A stretch of DNA of 64,000 bases. It comes from Plantactinospora mayteni (GTDB taxonomy: Bacteria; Actinomycetota; Actinomycetes; Mycobacteriales; Micromonosporaceae). Numbering within the stretch: the first letter of the stretch is position 1; every line of letters begins with the position of its first letter. The stretch is from assembly GCF_016862935.1 (NCBI RefSeq), contig NZ_BONX01000002.1:124001-188000 (forward strand), in the 5' to 3' direction. A model generated the notes under the pieces. It searched no databases, was not told the origin of the DNA, and saw nothing but the letters and a program-made list of their open reading frames with translations. The position numbers and the translations under genes are program-made. This document shows, one piece after another, positions 43,452 through 52,228 of this stretch.

Positions 43452-46376
43452 GTGACCAACCACCTCTCCCGACGGGACGCCCTGCGCCTGGGCGCGCTGG
43501 CGACCGCCGCACCCGCCGCCGCGTCGGTCGTCCCGGCCCCGGCCGCCGCAGCGCCGCCGCCCGCTGGCACCGGGACCGGCGGCCACCCCGGACCGGTCCC
43601 CCGGCCCGGCTGGGTCGCGGAGAACTGGGTGGTCAAGCCGTTCGCCCTCAACCAGGTGGCGCTGCGCGACGGGATCTTCCAGCAGAAGCGCGACCGGATG
43701 CTCAACTACGCGCGGAACTATCCGGGCACCGGCGGCGTCCTCGACGGCCCCGACCGGATGCTGCACCTGTTCCGGGCCAACGCCGGACTGCCCGCCCCCG
43801 GCACCTGGCCCGGCGGCTGGGACACCCCGAACCACCTGCTCCGGGGCCACTTCACCGGGCACTACCTGACGATGCTGGCGCAGTGCTACGCCGACACCGG
43901 CGAGGAGATCTTCCGCCAGAAGCTCGACTACCTGGTGACCGAGCTGGGCACGTGCCAGCGGGAACTGGACCGGCGCAACCCCGGCCGGGTCGCCGGCCGC
44001 TCCGGGCGGGCCGTCCGGCTCGGCGACCCGCACCCCAACCAGTACGTGCTGATGCCGGCCGGCATCCTCGACGGCGTCACCGACCTCACGGTCGCCACCT
44101 GGGTGAACCTGGCGACCGCGCAGGCCGCCGCCCGGATCTTCAGTTTCGGCGCCGGACCGCAGTCCTACCTGTCGCTGACCGCCCGGATCGCGGCCGGCGG
44201 CGGCCCGAGGTTCGCGATCACCACCGGCGGCAGCGGCAGCGAGCAACGGGTCGACGCCACCGTGCCCGTCCCGGTCGGCGAGTGGGCGCACCTGGCGGTC
44301 ACCCTCTCCACCGCCGATGCCACCGCCCGGATCTACCTCGACGGCACCGAGGTCGGCGCCGGGCCGGTGACGCTCGGCCCGGCCAGTCTCGGCCGGACCA
44401 CCGCCAACTGGATCGGCCGCTCCCCCGCCACCAACGATCCGCTGCTCAACGCGACAGTGGACGACCTTCAGATCTACGACCGGGCACTGAGCGGGGACGA
44501 GGTCCACGCGCTCGCCGCCCCGGACGGGTCGCCGGCCACTACTCCGCTGGCGTGGTACCGGTTCGAGGAGGACGGCGAGACCGCCGCCGACCACTCCGGC
44601 CACGGGTACGCCGGCACGATCGTCGGCACCGCCCACCCCGGTTTCCTGGCCGCGTTCCCGGAGGGCCAGTTCAGCCGCCTCGAACCGCCGACCTTCCAGC
44701 CGAACAACGGGCCGAACGCCGTCTGGGCGGTCTGGTACACCTGCCACAAGATCATGCGCGGCCTGCTGAACGCGTACCAGTTGGCCGGCAACGAGGAGGC
44801 GCTGGGGATCGTCCTGCGGATGGGCGACTGGGTGCACAGTCGACTCAGCCGGCTCAGCCGGGCCGACCTGGACCGGATGTGGGACATCTACAGCGCCGGT
44901 GAGGCCGGCTCGATGAACGAGGTGATGGCCGAACTCTCCGCCCTCGCCCCCGACCGCGAGCGGCGCAGACGATACCTCGACACGGCGAAGGCGTTCACCT
45001 TCAGCACCCTCTTCGCCGCCTCGCTGGCCGAGCGCGACGAACTCAGCGGCCGGCACGCCAACCAGTACATGGCGCCGAACATCGGCTATCTGCGGATCTT
45101 CGAGCGGACCGGCGAGCGGGACTACCAGCGGGCGGCCCGGAACTTCTGGTCCATGGTGGTGCCGCACCGCATCTTCAGCAACGGCGGCGCCGGGCAGAGC
45201 GAGCACTTCCGGGCGCGCGGCATCATCACCTCCGGGTTCACCTCCGGCAACGACCCCCGGCACGCCGAGACCTGCTGCGCCTACAACATGCTCCGGCTGA
45301 CCCGGAACCTCTTCTTCCACGACCCGGACCCGGCGTACATGGACTACTACGAGAAGGCGCTGCACAACCAGATCCTCAGCTCCCGGCGGGACGTCGACAG
45401 CGTCACCAGCACCGAGGTCACCTACCACCAGAACATGTGGCCCGGCCGGTCCCGGCGGATCGGCAACGTCGTGGAATACAGCCGGTACGGCGGCAACGGA
45501 AGCTGCTGCAACGGCACCGGCCTGGAGAGCCACACCAAATACCAGGAGTCGATCTACTTCCGCTCGGCCGACGACTCGGCGCTCTACGTCAACCTCTTCA
45601 TCGCCTCGGTGCTGAGCTGGCCGGAGCGGGGCTTCGTGATCAGCCAGGAGACGGCCTATCCGACCGAGGGCACCAGTACGCTCCGGTTCGACCGTGGGCA
45701 CGGCCGGCTCAAGGTCAGGCTGCGGGTGCCGTCCTGGGCCGGCCCCGACCACACGGTACGGGTCAACGGGGTTCGGCAGCGGGTCAAGGCCGTACCCGGC
45801 AGCTATCTCACCCTGGACCGGCGGTGGCGCGAGGGCGACCGGATCGACATCTCGATGCCGCTGCGCTTCCGGGTGGAGAAGGCCCTCGACGACAGGTCCG
45901 TGCAGTCCATCATGTACGGCCCGACCCTGATGGTCGTCCGGGACGCCACCCCCAGCTACCGCGAGTTCACCTTCTTTCCCACCGTCAAGTTGGACGGCGA
46001 CCTCGGCAGGACGATCCAGCCCACCGAGACACCGATGCACTTCAGCACCCACGGCTACCTGCTGGCCCCGTACTACGTCTCCGACCCGGTGCCGGGCGAG
46101 TTCAACGCCTACCACCCGTACGTCCGGCGGGTCGAGCCGGAGGTGGTGTTCGGGTCGGTCGGCACCGGCGTACCCAACGACGGGCTGCGCGACGCCGACG
46201 GCGAGACCTTCCTCGACCGGGTCTGGGCGGCGGCACCGTTCGAACGGCACGGAGACTTCCTCCGTACCGTCGAGGAGGTCTCGGACGAGTGGCTGGCGGC
46301 CGGCCGGCACACCGCCGAGCAACGCCGGACCATCCTCGTCGCGGCGGCCCGGTCCCGCCCGGACCTGGAGCCCTGA
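43452..46376 (+). CDS. Secreted GH127 beta-L-arabinofuranosidase with LamG insertion
   Basis: 974 aa from ATG 43452. A Tat signal (SRRDALRLGAL) is followed by the GH127 (alpha/alpha)6 barrel. The zinc/nucleophile residues are all present: Glu606, Cys608 (ETCCAYN), Cys685 and Cys686 (GSCCNGTG). The 77-residue step from Cys608 to Cys685 equals that between Cys340 and Cys417 in the hydroxyproline-arabinoside enzyme HypBA1. A concanavalin-like LamG domain (about 185-385) interrupts the barrel, with its usual N-terminal strand (WYRFEEDGETAADHSGHGY) placed last, so it appears circularly permuted. It would remove terminal beta-L-arabinofuranose, e.g. from hydroxyproline-linked chains. Confidence 0.9.
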   Translation: MTNHLSRRDALRLGALATAAPAAASVVPAPAAAAPPPAGTGTGGHPGPVPRPGWVAENWVVKPFALNQVALRDGIFQQKRDRMLNYARNYPGTGGVLDGPDRMLHLFRANAGLPAPGTWPGGWDTPNHLLRGHFTGHYLTMLAQCYADTGEEIFRQKLDYLVTELGTCQRELDRRNPGRVAGRSGRAVRLGDPHPNQYVLMPAGILDGVTDLTVATWVNLATAQAAARIFSFGAGPQSYLSLTARIAAGGGPRFAITTGGSGSEQRVDATVPVPVGEWAHLAVTLSTADATARIYLDGTEVGAGPVTLGPASLGRTTANWIGRSPATNDPLLNATVDDLQIYDRALSGDEVHALAAPDGSPATTPLAWYRFEEDGETAADHSGHGYAGTIVGTAHPGFLAAFPEGQFSRLEPPTFQPNNGPNAVWAVWYTCHKIMRGLLNAYQLAGNEEALGIVLRMGDWVHSRLSRLSRADLDRMWDIYSAGEAGSMNEVMAELSALAPDRERRRRYLDTAKAFTFSTLFAASLAERDELSGRHANQYMAPNIGYLRIFERTGERDYQRAARNFWSMVVPHRIFSNGGAGQSEHFRARGIITSGFTSGNDPRHAETCCAYNMLRLTRNLFFHDPDPAYMDYYEKALHNQILSSRRDVDSVTSTEVTYHQNMWPGRSRRIGNVVEYSRYGGNGSCCNGTGLESHTKYQESIYFRSADDSALYVNLFIASVLSWPERGFVISQETAYPTEGTSTLRFDRGHGRLKVRLRVPSWAGPDHTVRVNGVRQRVKAVPGSYLTLDRRWREGDRIDISMPLRFRVEKALDDRSVQSIMYGPTLMVVRDATPSYREFTFFPTVKLDGDLGRTIQPTETPMHFSTHGYLLAPYYVSDPVPGEFNAYHPYVRRVEPEVVFGSVGTGVPNDGLRDADGETFLDRVWAAAPFERHGDFLRTVEEVSDEWLAAGRHTAEQRRTILVAAARSRPDLEP

Positions 46377-46417
46377 CCTGCCGCAGGCCGCCCGTCGGCG
46401 AGGACAAGCGTCGGACT

Positions 46418-46444
46418 GGGCGTGACGCTGCCCGTGTCACGCCC
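46418..46444. terminator. Hairpin between GH127 and the convergent YbaB-like gene
   Basis: GGGCGTGAC (46418-46426), 9-base loop, GTCACGCCC (46436-46444). Perfect 9-bp stem 40 bases after the GH127 stop; serves both directions. Confidence 0.65.
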
Positions 46445-46482
46445 GGTCGCCGCCCCGACGGTCGAGGTGACCCGGCACCTCC

Positions 46483-46887
46483 TCAACCAGCGTTGTCGGG
46501 CGGTCCAGGGTCCGGCACCGCCAGCCGGCCACGGTACGAGTCGATCAGCGCCCGACCGCGCGGGTCGTCGGCACCCAGCAACTCCACGGTCGCCTCGGTG
46601 ACCCGGTGCAGCAGTTCCGCCCGGGCGGCCCGGACGGTGGCCAGGATCTCCTCGGCCATCCGGGCGGCGGGCTGCTGCCGGGTCCGCTCGTCCAGCCGGA
46701 GGTCGACCAGCGCGCCGGTCGAGTCGAGCGTCGCCTCGACCAGCCCGTCGGCGCCGCACGCCGTCACCCGCAGCCCGGCCAGTCGGCGGGACAGCTCACC
46801 GGTCCGCTCCGCCCGGTCGGCGAACGACGCCTGCCAGGCGTCGACCCGTTGCTGCGCCGCGTCGAGTTCCGCCCCGTTTTCCCACAT
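46483..46887 (-). CDS. YbaB/EbfC-like protein
   Basis: 134 aa from ATG 46887 with GGAGG eight bases upstream. An N-terminal helix with WENGAELDAAQQRVDAWQ, a beta-sheet core VTACGADGLVEATLDSTGAL and a C-terminal helical pair match the YbaB/EbfC DNA-binding fold, in the longer form that often accompanies type VII secretion genes in actinobacteria. It follows a small CxxC gene on the same strand. It may belong functionally to the ESX-like locus 6 kb away; that link is inference. Confidence 0.78.
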   Translation of the reverse strand: MWENGAELDAAQQRVDAWQASFADRAERTGELSRRLAGLRVTACGADGLVEATLDSTGALVDLRLDERTRQQPAARMAEEILATVRAARAELLHRVTEATVELLGADDPRGRALIDSYRGRLAVPDPGPPDNAG

Positions 46888-47017
46888 GTCGGCATCCTCC
46901 CTGCCCACCCGGGTAACCACCGACAAGTCTGCCCCGTACGGCGTACCAGACCGGGTCGAGGCCGGGCTGCCCGTCGACCGCCCCAACCGGCGAACCGCTC
47001 CGAGAGACAGCCCCTAG

Positions 47018-47356
47018 CTAGTAGCTGGAGAACCGCTTTGCGAGGCCCCGGTGCCGCTGCCCGACCTGGCTGGCCTGGTCGCTGGTGATGGTGCTGCCCG
47101 CCATCCGGCTCAACCGCTCGACCCGGCCGGCGAAATGCAGGTGCTCGCGGTGGGCATGTTCGCGGCAGGGCAGGCAGGTGACGCTCTCCGGGCGGGCAGA
47201 GGTCATCGCGTACGGCACCTCGAGTCCGCAACCGGTGGAGACGACAGCGGGTGCGTCGGTCACCAGCCCGAACGCCGAGGCCATCACGTCGCGGAGGCCG
47301 GCGCTCGCCTGCACCACCTGCCGATCGACGTGGATGTGCGGATCGATCTCGCTCAT
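47018..47356 (-). CDS. Small conserved-looking protein with CxxC-His segment
   Basis: 112 aa from ATG 47356, GGAGGGAGG about eleven bases upstream. Not recognised. The N-terminal half (ASAGLRDVMASAFGLVTDAP) is helical; CLPCREHAHREHLH could bind zinc or iron. Good codon bias and the same strand as the YbaB-like gene support a real gene. Confidence 0.6.
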   Translation of the reverse strand: MSEIDPHIHVDRQVVQASAGLRDVMASAFGLVTDAPAVVSTGCGLEVPYAMTSARPESVTCLPCREHAHREHLHFAGRVERLSRMAGSTITSDQASQVGQRHRGLAKRFSSY

Positions 47357-47627
47357 CTACGCCCACGCCTCCCTCCGGGTGTGCCGGAAACAGGCTAATC
47401 CGTCGGCAACTCCCGCCGGCGCGGCCCGCTGGACCACATCCCGCCGGGACGACAGGGGCGCCGGGCAGCCGACCGTGCGGGGTCGGATGAAGCCGTCGTG
47501 AAACACCCGGGTGGTTCGGTGGGTGGCAGCCGCCCCGGCGGACCACCGCCGACCGGGGTCGGGATCCGTCAGGCCGGCACGGCTCGTCCGGCCGCTGCGG
47601 CCCGAGCCGTCGAGGAGAGGAAACCGC

Positions 47628-47972
47628 ATGCGTATCGAGTCCACCGTCGCCGCACTCACCCTCGGCGCCGCCTCGCTGGTCGCGGCCGTCGTCCCCGGTA
47701 CGCCCGCGCTGGCGGCCCCCGCCGCGACCTGCCCCGACAACGGTTGGAGCATCAGGGACGGCGGCACGGGCTATCTCTTCGCCGCCTCCGGCGTGAACAT
47801 CCGCACCGGTCCGAGCACCGACTGCACCTCGGTCGGGCTCGGCTACCCCAGCCACCTGGTACGGCTGGACTGCCAGAAGGCCGGCTGGTCGCACATCTAC
47901 AACCACACCACCGGCCGGCTCGGCTGGGTCCGCAACGACATGCTCACCAACCTGCCGCTGCGCACCTGCTGA
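47628..47972 (+). CDS. Secreted SH3-like domain protein
   Basis: 114 aa from ATG 47628 with GAGGAGAGG upstream. Signal peptide (ALTLGAASLVAAVVPG, cleavage near LAAPA). The mature part is one bacterial SH3-like domain: SGVNIRTGPSTDCTSVGLGY and GRLGWVRNDMLTN. Four Cys suggest two disulfides. Such domains bind cell-wall peptide or are found as stand-alone exported proteins in actinomycetes. Monocistronic. Confidence 0.82.
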   Translation: MRIESTVAALTLGAASLVAAVVPGTPALAAPAATCPDNGWSIRDGGTGYLFAASGVNIRTGPSTDCTSVGLGYPSHLVRLDCQKAGWSHIYNHTTGRLGWVRNDMLTNLPLRTC

Positions 47973-47995
47973 ACCCGCCGAGCCCTCGGAGAGTG

Positions 47996-48039
47996 CGCTG
48001 CCCAGGCGACGCGTCGATCGCGAGCACGCCTGGGCAGCG
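47996..48039. terminator. Bidirectional hairpin between SH3 gene and siderophore operon
   Basis: CGCTGCCCAGGCG (47996-48008) pairs perfectly with CGCCTGGGCAGCG (48027-48039), 18-base loop. It lies between convergent stops. Confidence 0.75.
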
Positions 48040-48065
48040 GAACCGGTGTCGGTCGGTCGGGCTGG

Positions 48066-49016
48066 TCAGGCGGCCGGGACGTACTTCTCCAGGTCGTCGA
48101 GGATCTTGCCGGCGGCGGTGACGCCGATCCCGGTCATCCAGGTCTCGTCGGCGACCACGTACGCCTTGCCGGCCTGCACCGCCGTGAGGTTCTTCCAGAG
48201 GCTGCCGCCGGTCACCTTCGCCTGCTCGGCGGCGGCCTTCTCGCCGAACGCGGTGACGAAGATGATGTCCCCGTCGACCTCGGCGATCCGCTCCGGGCTC
48301 ACCTTGTCGAACCGCTTGTCCTCCTTGCCGGCCAGCAGTTGGCGCTCCGGCCGCCCCAGCCCGACGTCACCGAGGACGAGGCCGGAGAAGGACTCCGGAC
48401 CGTACACCCGGATCTCGGTGGGGCGGAAGCGGACGATCGAGATCTTCCGGGCGGCGGCGTCGCCGAGCGTGGCGCCGAGGTCCTTGGCCCGCTTCTCGTA
48501 CCCGGCGAGCAGGTCCTTGGCCTCCTGCTCCTTGCCGAGCGCCTGCCCGTCGAGGAGGAAGTTCTCCTTCCAGGTGATCCCGACCCGCTCGGTGAAGACC
48601 GTCGGGGCGATCGCGGACAACTCGTCGTAGAACTTCTCCTGGCGGAATTTGCTGCCCAGGATCAGGTCCGGCTGGAGCGCGGTGATCGCCTCCAGGTCCG
48701 GCTCGGTGAGCAGCCCGACCTGCTTGATCCCGGCGACCTTCTCCGCACCGAAGTACGACGGCCAGCCGGCCACCTCGCCGGCCTGCGCGGCGCCGATAGG
48801 CACGACACCGAGCGAGAGGGCGGTGTCGATCTTGTCGGAGTCGAGTACCACGACCCGCTTCGGCTGCGCCGGCACCTCGGTACTGCCCATCGCGTGGGTG
48901 ATGGTCCGGGTGTCTCCGCCGGCCCCCTCGCCGGCCACCGGATCGCTGCTGGTGCAGCCGGTCAGGCCGGCGCCGAGGGCGGCGACGGTGAGCAGGATCA
49001 GGACTGTGCGGCGCAT
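48066..49016 (-). CDS. Iron-siderophore ABC transporter binding lipoprotein
   Basis: 316 aa from ATG 49016, overlapping the ATPase gene by 19 bases. Lipobox LTGC near residue 21. Helical-backbone class III binding protein (FecB/FepB-like), with AQPKRVVVLDSDKIDTALSL and ITALQPDLILGS. It delivers ferric siderophore to the two permeases upstream. Last gene of the iron-box-controlled operon. Confidence 0.9.
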   Translation of the reverse strand: MRRTVLILLTVAALGAGLTGCTSSDPVAGEGAGGDTRTITHAMGSTEVPAQPKRVVVLDSDKIDTALSLGVVPIGAAQAGEVAGWPSYFGAEKVAGIKQVGLLTEPDLEAITALQPDLILGSKFRQEKFYDELSAIAPTVFTERVGITWKENFLLDGQALGKEQEAKDLLAGYEKRAKDLGATLGDAAARKISIVRFRPTEIRVYGPESFSGLVLGDVGLGRPERQLLAGKEDKRFDKVSPERIAEVDGDIIFVTAFGEKAAAEQAKVTGGSLWKNLTAVQAGKAYVVADETWMTGIGVTAAGKILDDLEKYVPAA

Positions 49017-49813
49017 GAGGAACCTTTCTCCAGGGACAGCGTGCCGAGGGCCGGGACGACCAGCGGTGCCCCGGTCACCGGGCAGGGCACGACGACGCAG
49101 TCGAGCCCGAACACGTCGCGGACCAGGTCCGCGGTGAGAATCTGCCGGGGCGGCCCGGCCGCGACCACCGCGCCGTCCCGCATCGCGACCAGGTGGTCGG
49201 CGTACCGGGCGGCCTGGTTGAGGTCGTGCAGGACGGCGACGACGGTACGGCCACGTTCGGTACGCAGCCGGTGCAGCAGGTCAAGCACCTCCACCTGGTG
49301 CGCCAGGTCGAGGAAGGTGGTCGGCTCGTCGAGCAGCAGTGCTTCGGTGTCCTGGGCCAGCGTCATGGCGATCCAGACCCGCTGCCGCTGCCCGCCGGAG
49401 AGGGTGTCGACGGGCCGCTCGGCCAGCGCCGCGACGTCGGCCAGCACCATCGCCTCGCGGACCGCGACCTCGTCCTCCGGCGACCACTGCCGCCACCACC
49501 GCTGGTACGGCTGCCGCCCCCGGCCGACCAGGTCGGCCACGGTCACCCCCTCGGGCACCAGCGGGCTCTGCGGGAGTACGCCCAGCCGGCGGGCGACGGC
49601 ACGGGTCGGCAGGTCCCGGATCGCCTCCCCGTCCAGCAGTACGGTGCCCCGGCGCGGGGTGAGCAGCCGGGCCATGGTGCGCAGCAGGGTCGACTTGCCG
49701 CAGGCGTTCGGCCCGACGATGACGGTGAACGCGTCGGACGGCAACTCCAGGTCGAGCCCGTCGATGACGGTCCGGTCCTCGTACCCGACCGCGAGATCGC
49801 GTGTGGAGAGCAT
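48998..49813 (-). CDS. Iron-siderophore ABC transporter ATPase
   Basis: 271 aa from ATG 49813, immediately after the permease stop. Walker A GPNACGKST (34-42), signature LSGGQRQRVWIAM, Walker B ALLLDEPTTFLD. It powers uptake of ferric siderophores through the adjacent FecCD-type permeases. Confidence 0.93.
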   Translation of the reverse strand: MLSTRDLAVGYEDRTVIDGLDLELPSDAFTVIVGPNACGKSTLLRTMARLLTPRRGTVLLDGEAIRDLPTRAVARRLGVLPQSPLVPEGVTVADLVGRGRQPYQRWWRQWSPEDEVAVREAMVLADVAALAERPVDTLSGGQRQRVWIAMTLAQDTEALLLDEPTTFLDLAHQVEVLDLLHRLRTERGRTVVAVLHDLNQAARYADHLVAMRDGAVVAAGPPRQILTADLVRDVFGLDCVVVPCPVTGAPLVVPALGTLSLEKGSSCAAQS

Positions 49814-50872
49814 CTAGGAGACCTTCCGTCGGCCACGGATCAGCAGGTAGATCAGGTACGGCCCGCCTAGCGCGGCGGTGAGTACCCCGGCCGGAAGCTG
49901 GGTGGGGGCGAAGAGTCGGCGGCCGGCGAGGTCGGCCAGGACGACCAGCAGGGCCCCGACCAGGGCGGCGCAGAGCAGTGGCGGCCGTTCGGCCCGGACC
50001 AGCCGGCGGGCCATCTGCGGGGCGGCGAGGGCGACGAAGTCCACCGCGCCGACCTGGGCGGTGACCATCGCGGCGGCCAGTACCCCGGTGGTGGCCAGGC
50101 CGATCCGGCGGGCGACCGGACGCAGCCCGATCCCCCGGGCCGTGTCGTCGTCGAGCGCGCTGCCGTTCAGCGCCCAGCCGGCCCAGAGCAGCACCGGCAG
50201 CAGCACCAGCAGGGTCGCCCCGAGGTACGCCGTCTCCCGCCAGCCCTTGCCGGCCAGCGTGCCGACCAGCCAGAGCTGCGCCCGGATCCCGTCGATCGGG
50301 TCCGCCGACAGCATCACCACCTCGGTCAGTGCCCGCAGCGCGACCGCGACGGCGACCCCGGCCAGCACGAACCGCTGCGCGGCCAGCCCGTGCCGCAGGC
50401 CGAGCAGCAGCACCGCGACCGCCGCGAGGAGGCCACCGGCGAGCGCGGCCGGTGCGATCAGCGCGGCGCTCACCCCGGTGGTCAGCGCCACGGTGGCGGC
50501 GAGTCCGGCCCCCTGACTGACGCCGACGACGTCGGGGCTGGCCAGCGGGTTGCGGGCGACGCTCTGGATCAGTGTGCCGGCGATGCCGAAGACCGCCCCG
50601 ACCGCCACCGCCAGTACCACCCGGGGCAACCGCAGTTCGAGTACGACGAGGTCGTACCGGGTACCGGTGCCGGTGAGCGACCGGAGCACGTCCTGCGGGG
50701 CGACGTACGGGGTGCCGAGGGAGAGCGCCAGCACCACGGCGGCGGCGAGCAGCATGACCAGTACGCCGCCGACCAGCAGCGGCCGGTGGCGTACGACCAG
50801 TCGGGTGGGGCCGAGCCGGAGCCGGGTCCGGCCGGTCGCCGACGCCGAGAGCAGTTCGCTTTGCGCGGTCAC
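49814..50872 (-). CDS. Iron-siderophore ABC transporter permease 2 (FecCD)
   Basis: 352 aa from GTG 50872 (GTGA overlap with permease 1). Ten hydrophobic helices, LRLPRVVLAVAVGAVFGIAG and RNPLASPDVVGVSQGAG as family landmarks. Forms a heterodimer with permease 1. Confidence 0.9.
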   Translation of the reverse strand: MTAQSELLSASATGRTRLRLGPTRLVVRHRPLLVGGVLVMLLAAAVVLALSLGTPYVAPQDVLRSLTGTGTRYDLVVLELRLPRVVLAVAVGAVFGIAGTLIQSVARNPLASPDVVGVSQGAGLAATVALTTGVSAALIAPAALAGGLLAAVAVLLLGLRHGLAAQRFVLAGVAVAVALRALTEVVMLSADPIDGIRAQLWLVGTLAGKGWRETAYLGATLLVLLPVLLWAGWALNGSALDDDTARGIGLRPVARRIGLATTGVLAAAMVTAQVGAVDFVALAAPQMARRLVRAERPPLLCAALVGALLVVLADLAGRRLFAPTQLPAGVLTAALGGPYLIYLLIRGRRKVS

Positions 50873-51915
50873 GCGGTCACCACCCGGGCCCGGCGGATCA
50901 GCAGGACCAGCAGTGGTGCCCCCAGCAGCGCGGTGACGATGCCGGCCGGTACCTCGCCGGGCGGCGCGACCAGCCGGCCGATGATGTCGGCGGCGAGCAG
51001 CAGCGCCGGCCCGAGCAGCGCGGCCACCGCGAGGGTCCAGCGATGGTCGGCGCCGACCAGGGCCCGGGCCAGGTGCGGCACGGCGAGCCCGATGAACGCG
51101 ATCGGCCCGGCCGCCGCGACCGCCGCCCCGATCAGGAGTACCGCGCCCGCTCCCCCGGCGGCCCGGACCAGCCCGACCCGGTGCCCGAGGCCACGGGCGA
51201 CGTCGTCGCCGAGGGCGAGCGCGTCCAGCCCACGGGCGGCGAAGACGGCCAGCAGGATGCCGGCCAGTACGAAGGGTGCGACCTGCCCGGCGACCGCCGC
51301 GTCCCGCCCGGTCAGGCCGCCGACGACCCAGAACCGGTACTCCTCGAAGGTGCGGGCGTCGGCGGTGAGCAGGGCGATGACGATCGCGCCGAGGCTGGCG
51401 TCCAGTGCGACGCCGACCAGCGCCAGGGTCACCGGACTGGCACCCTCGCGGGCCCGGTTGGCGATGCCGAAGACGAGCAGGCCGGCGAGGAGGGCCCCGA
51501 CGACCCCGAACCAGACGTACCCGGCCAGCGTGCCGACCCCGAACACCGCGATCGCCAGCACCACGCCGAGGGACGCGCCGGCGCTGACCCCGAGGATCCG
51601 GGGCTCGGCCAGCGGGTTGCGGGTCAGCGCCTGGAGGAGTACCCCGGCCAGCGCCAGCGCGGGACCCACCACGAGGCCGAGCAGGGTACGCGGCACCCGC
51701 AGCTCCCGGACGATGGTGCTCGCCTCGCCGCCGTCCGGTGCGACCAGCGCGCGCCATACCTCGCTGGGTGCAAGCGGCTTGCTACCGAGCGCGAGACTGG
51801 CCAGTACCGCCAGCACCAGGAGTACGGCCACCGCGCCGGTGACCGCCGCCCGCCGGCCGACCCGGCGGCGCGGCCCGGCTCCGGGCCTGGTCACCTCGGC
51901 CGCTACCGTCGTCAC
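50869..51915 (-). CDS. Iron-siderophore ABC transporter permease 1 (FecCD)
   Basis: 348 aa from GTG 51915. The same family as the next gene: LRVPRTLLGLVVGPALALAG and RNPLAEPRILGVSAGAS. First gene of the operon; the IdeR-type box ends 24 bases upstream of the start. Confidence 0.9.
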   Translation of the reverse strand: MTTVAAEVTRPGAGPRRRVGRRAAVTGAVAVLLVLAVLASLALGSKPLAPSEVWRALVAPDGGEASTIVRELRVPRTLLGLVVGPALALAGVLLQALTRNPLAEPRILGVSAGASLGVVLAIAVFGVGTLAGYVWFGVVGALLAGLLVFGIANRAREGASPVTLALVGVALDASLGAIVIALLTADARTFEEYRFWVVGGLTGRDAAVAGQVAPFVLAGILLAVFAARGLDALALGDDVARGLGHRVGLVRAAGGAGAVLLIGAAVAAAGPIAFIGLAVPHLARALVGADHRWTLAVAALLGPALLLAADIIGRLVAPPGEVPAGIVTALLGAPLLVLLIRRARVVTA

Positions 51916-51938
51916 GATCTTTCCCCGTACCCCTCGAA

Positions 51939-51957
51939 TTAGGTTCGGCTAACCTTA
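51939..51957. promoter_or_regulatory. IdeR/DtxR iron box
   Basis: TTAGGTTCGGCTAACCTTA, a 19-bp interrupted dyad close to the consensus TTAGGTTAGGCTAACCTAA. Directly upstream of the siderophore uptake operon, so iron-replete repression is expected. Confidence 0.9.
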
Positions 51958-52228
51958 CGGCCGACGATTCGCCGCACCTAACCGGGATGACGGATCTCAC
52001 CGCCGCGACCTGGGCAGGAGTCCGGGAGCGGACACCGAGGCCCGGCCCGCGAACTGACTGCAACGATGAAATCGTCCACCGCGACGAGGACGCGTCTCGC
52101 TCGAGGCCGACCGGGACAGCCCGCCGCACGGCGACACCCACCGTCGTGGCGACACCCATGGAACGACGGCAAGCCGGCAACAGCGGTCGCTTCGAACGGC
52201 GGTCGGGCGGCAGTCTGGTCAGGTGGTG
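51958..52228. other. Intergenic region upstream of the siderophore operon
   Basis: No gene or motif recognised apart from the adjoining iron box. It follows the stop of the WXG/PPE-like gene on the same strand and must contain the siderophore promoter near 51930-51990. Confidence 0.5.

Noticed and set aside
43092-46322. 1076-codon open frame antisense to GH127
   Set aside because: No recognisable domain; the plus strand carries the Tat signal and all catalytic residues.
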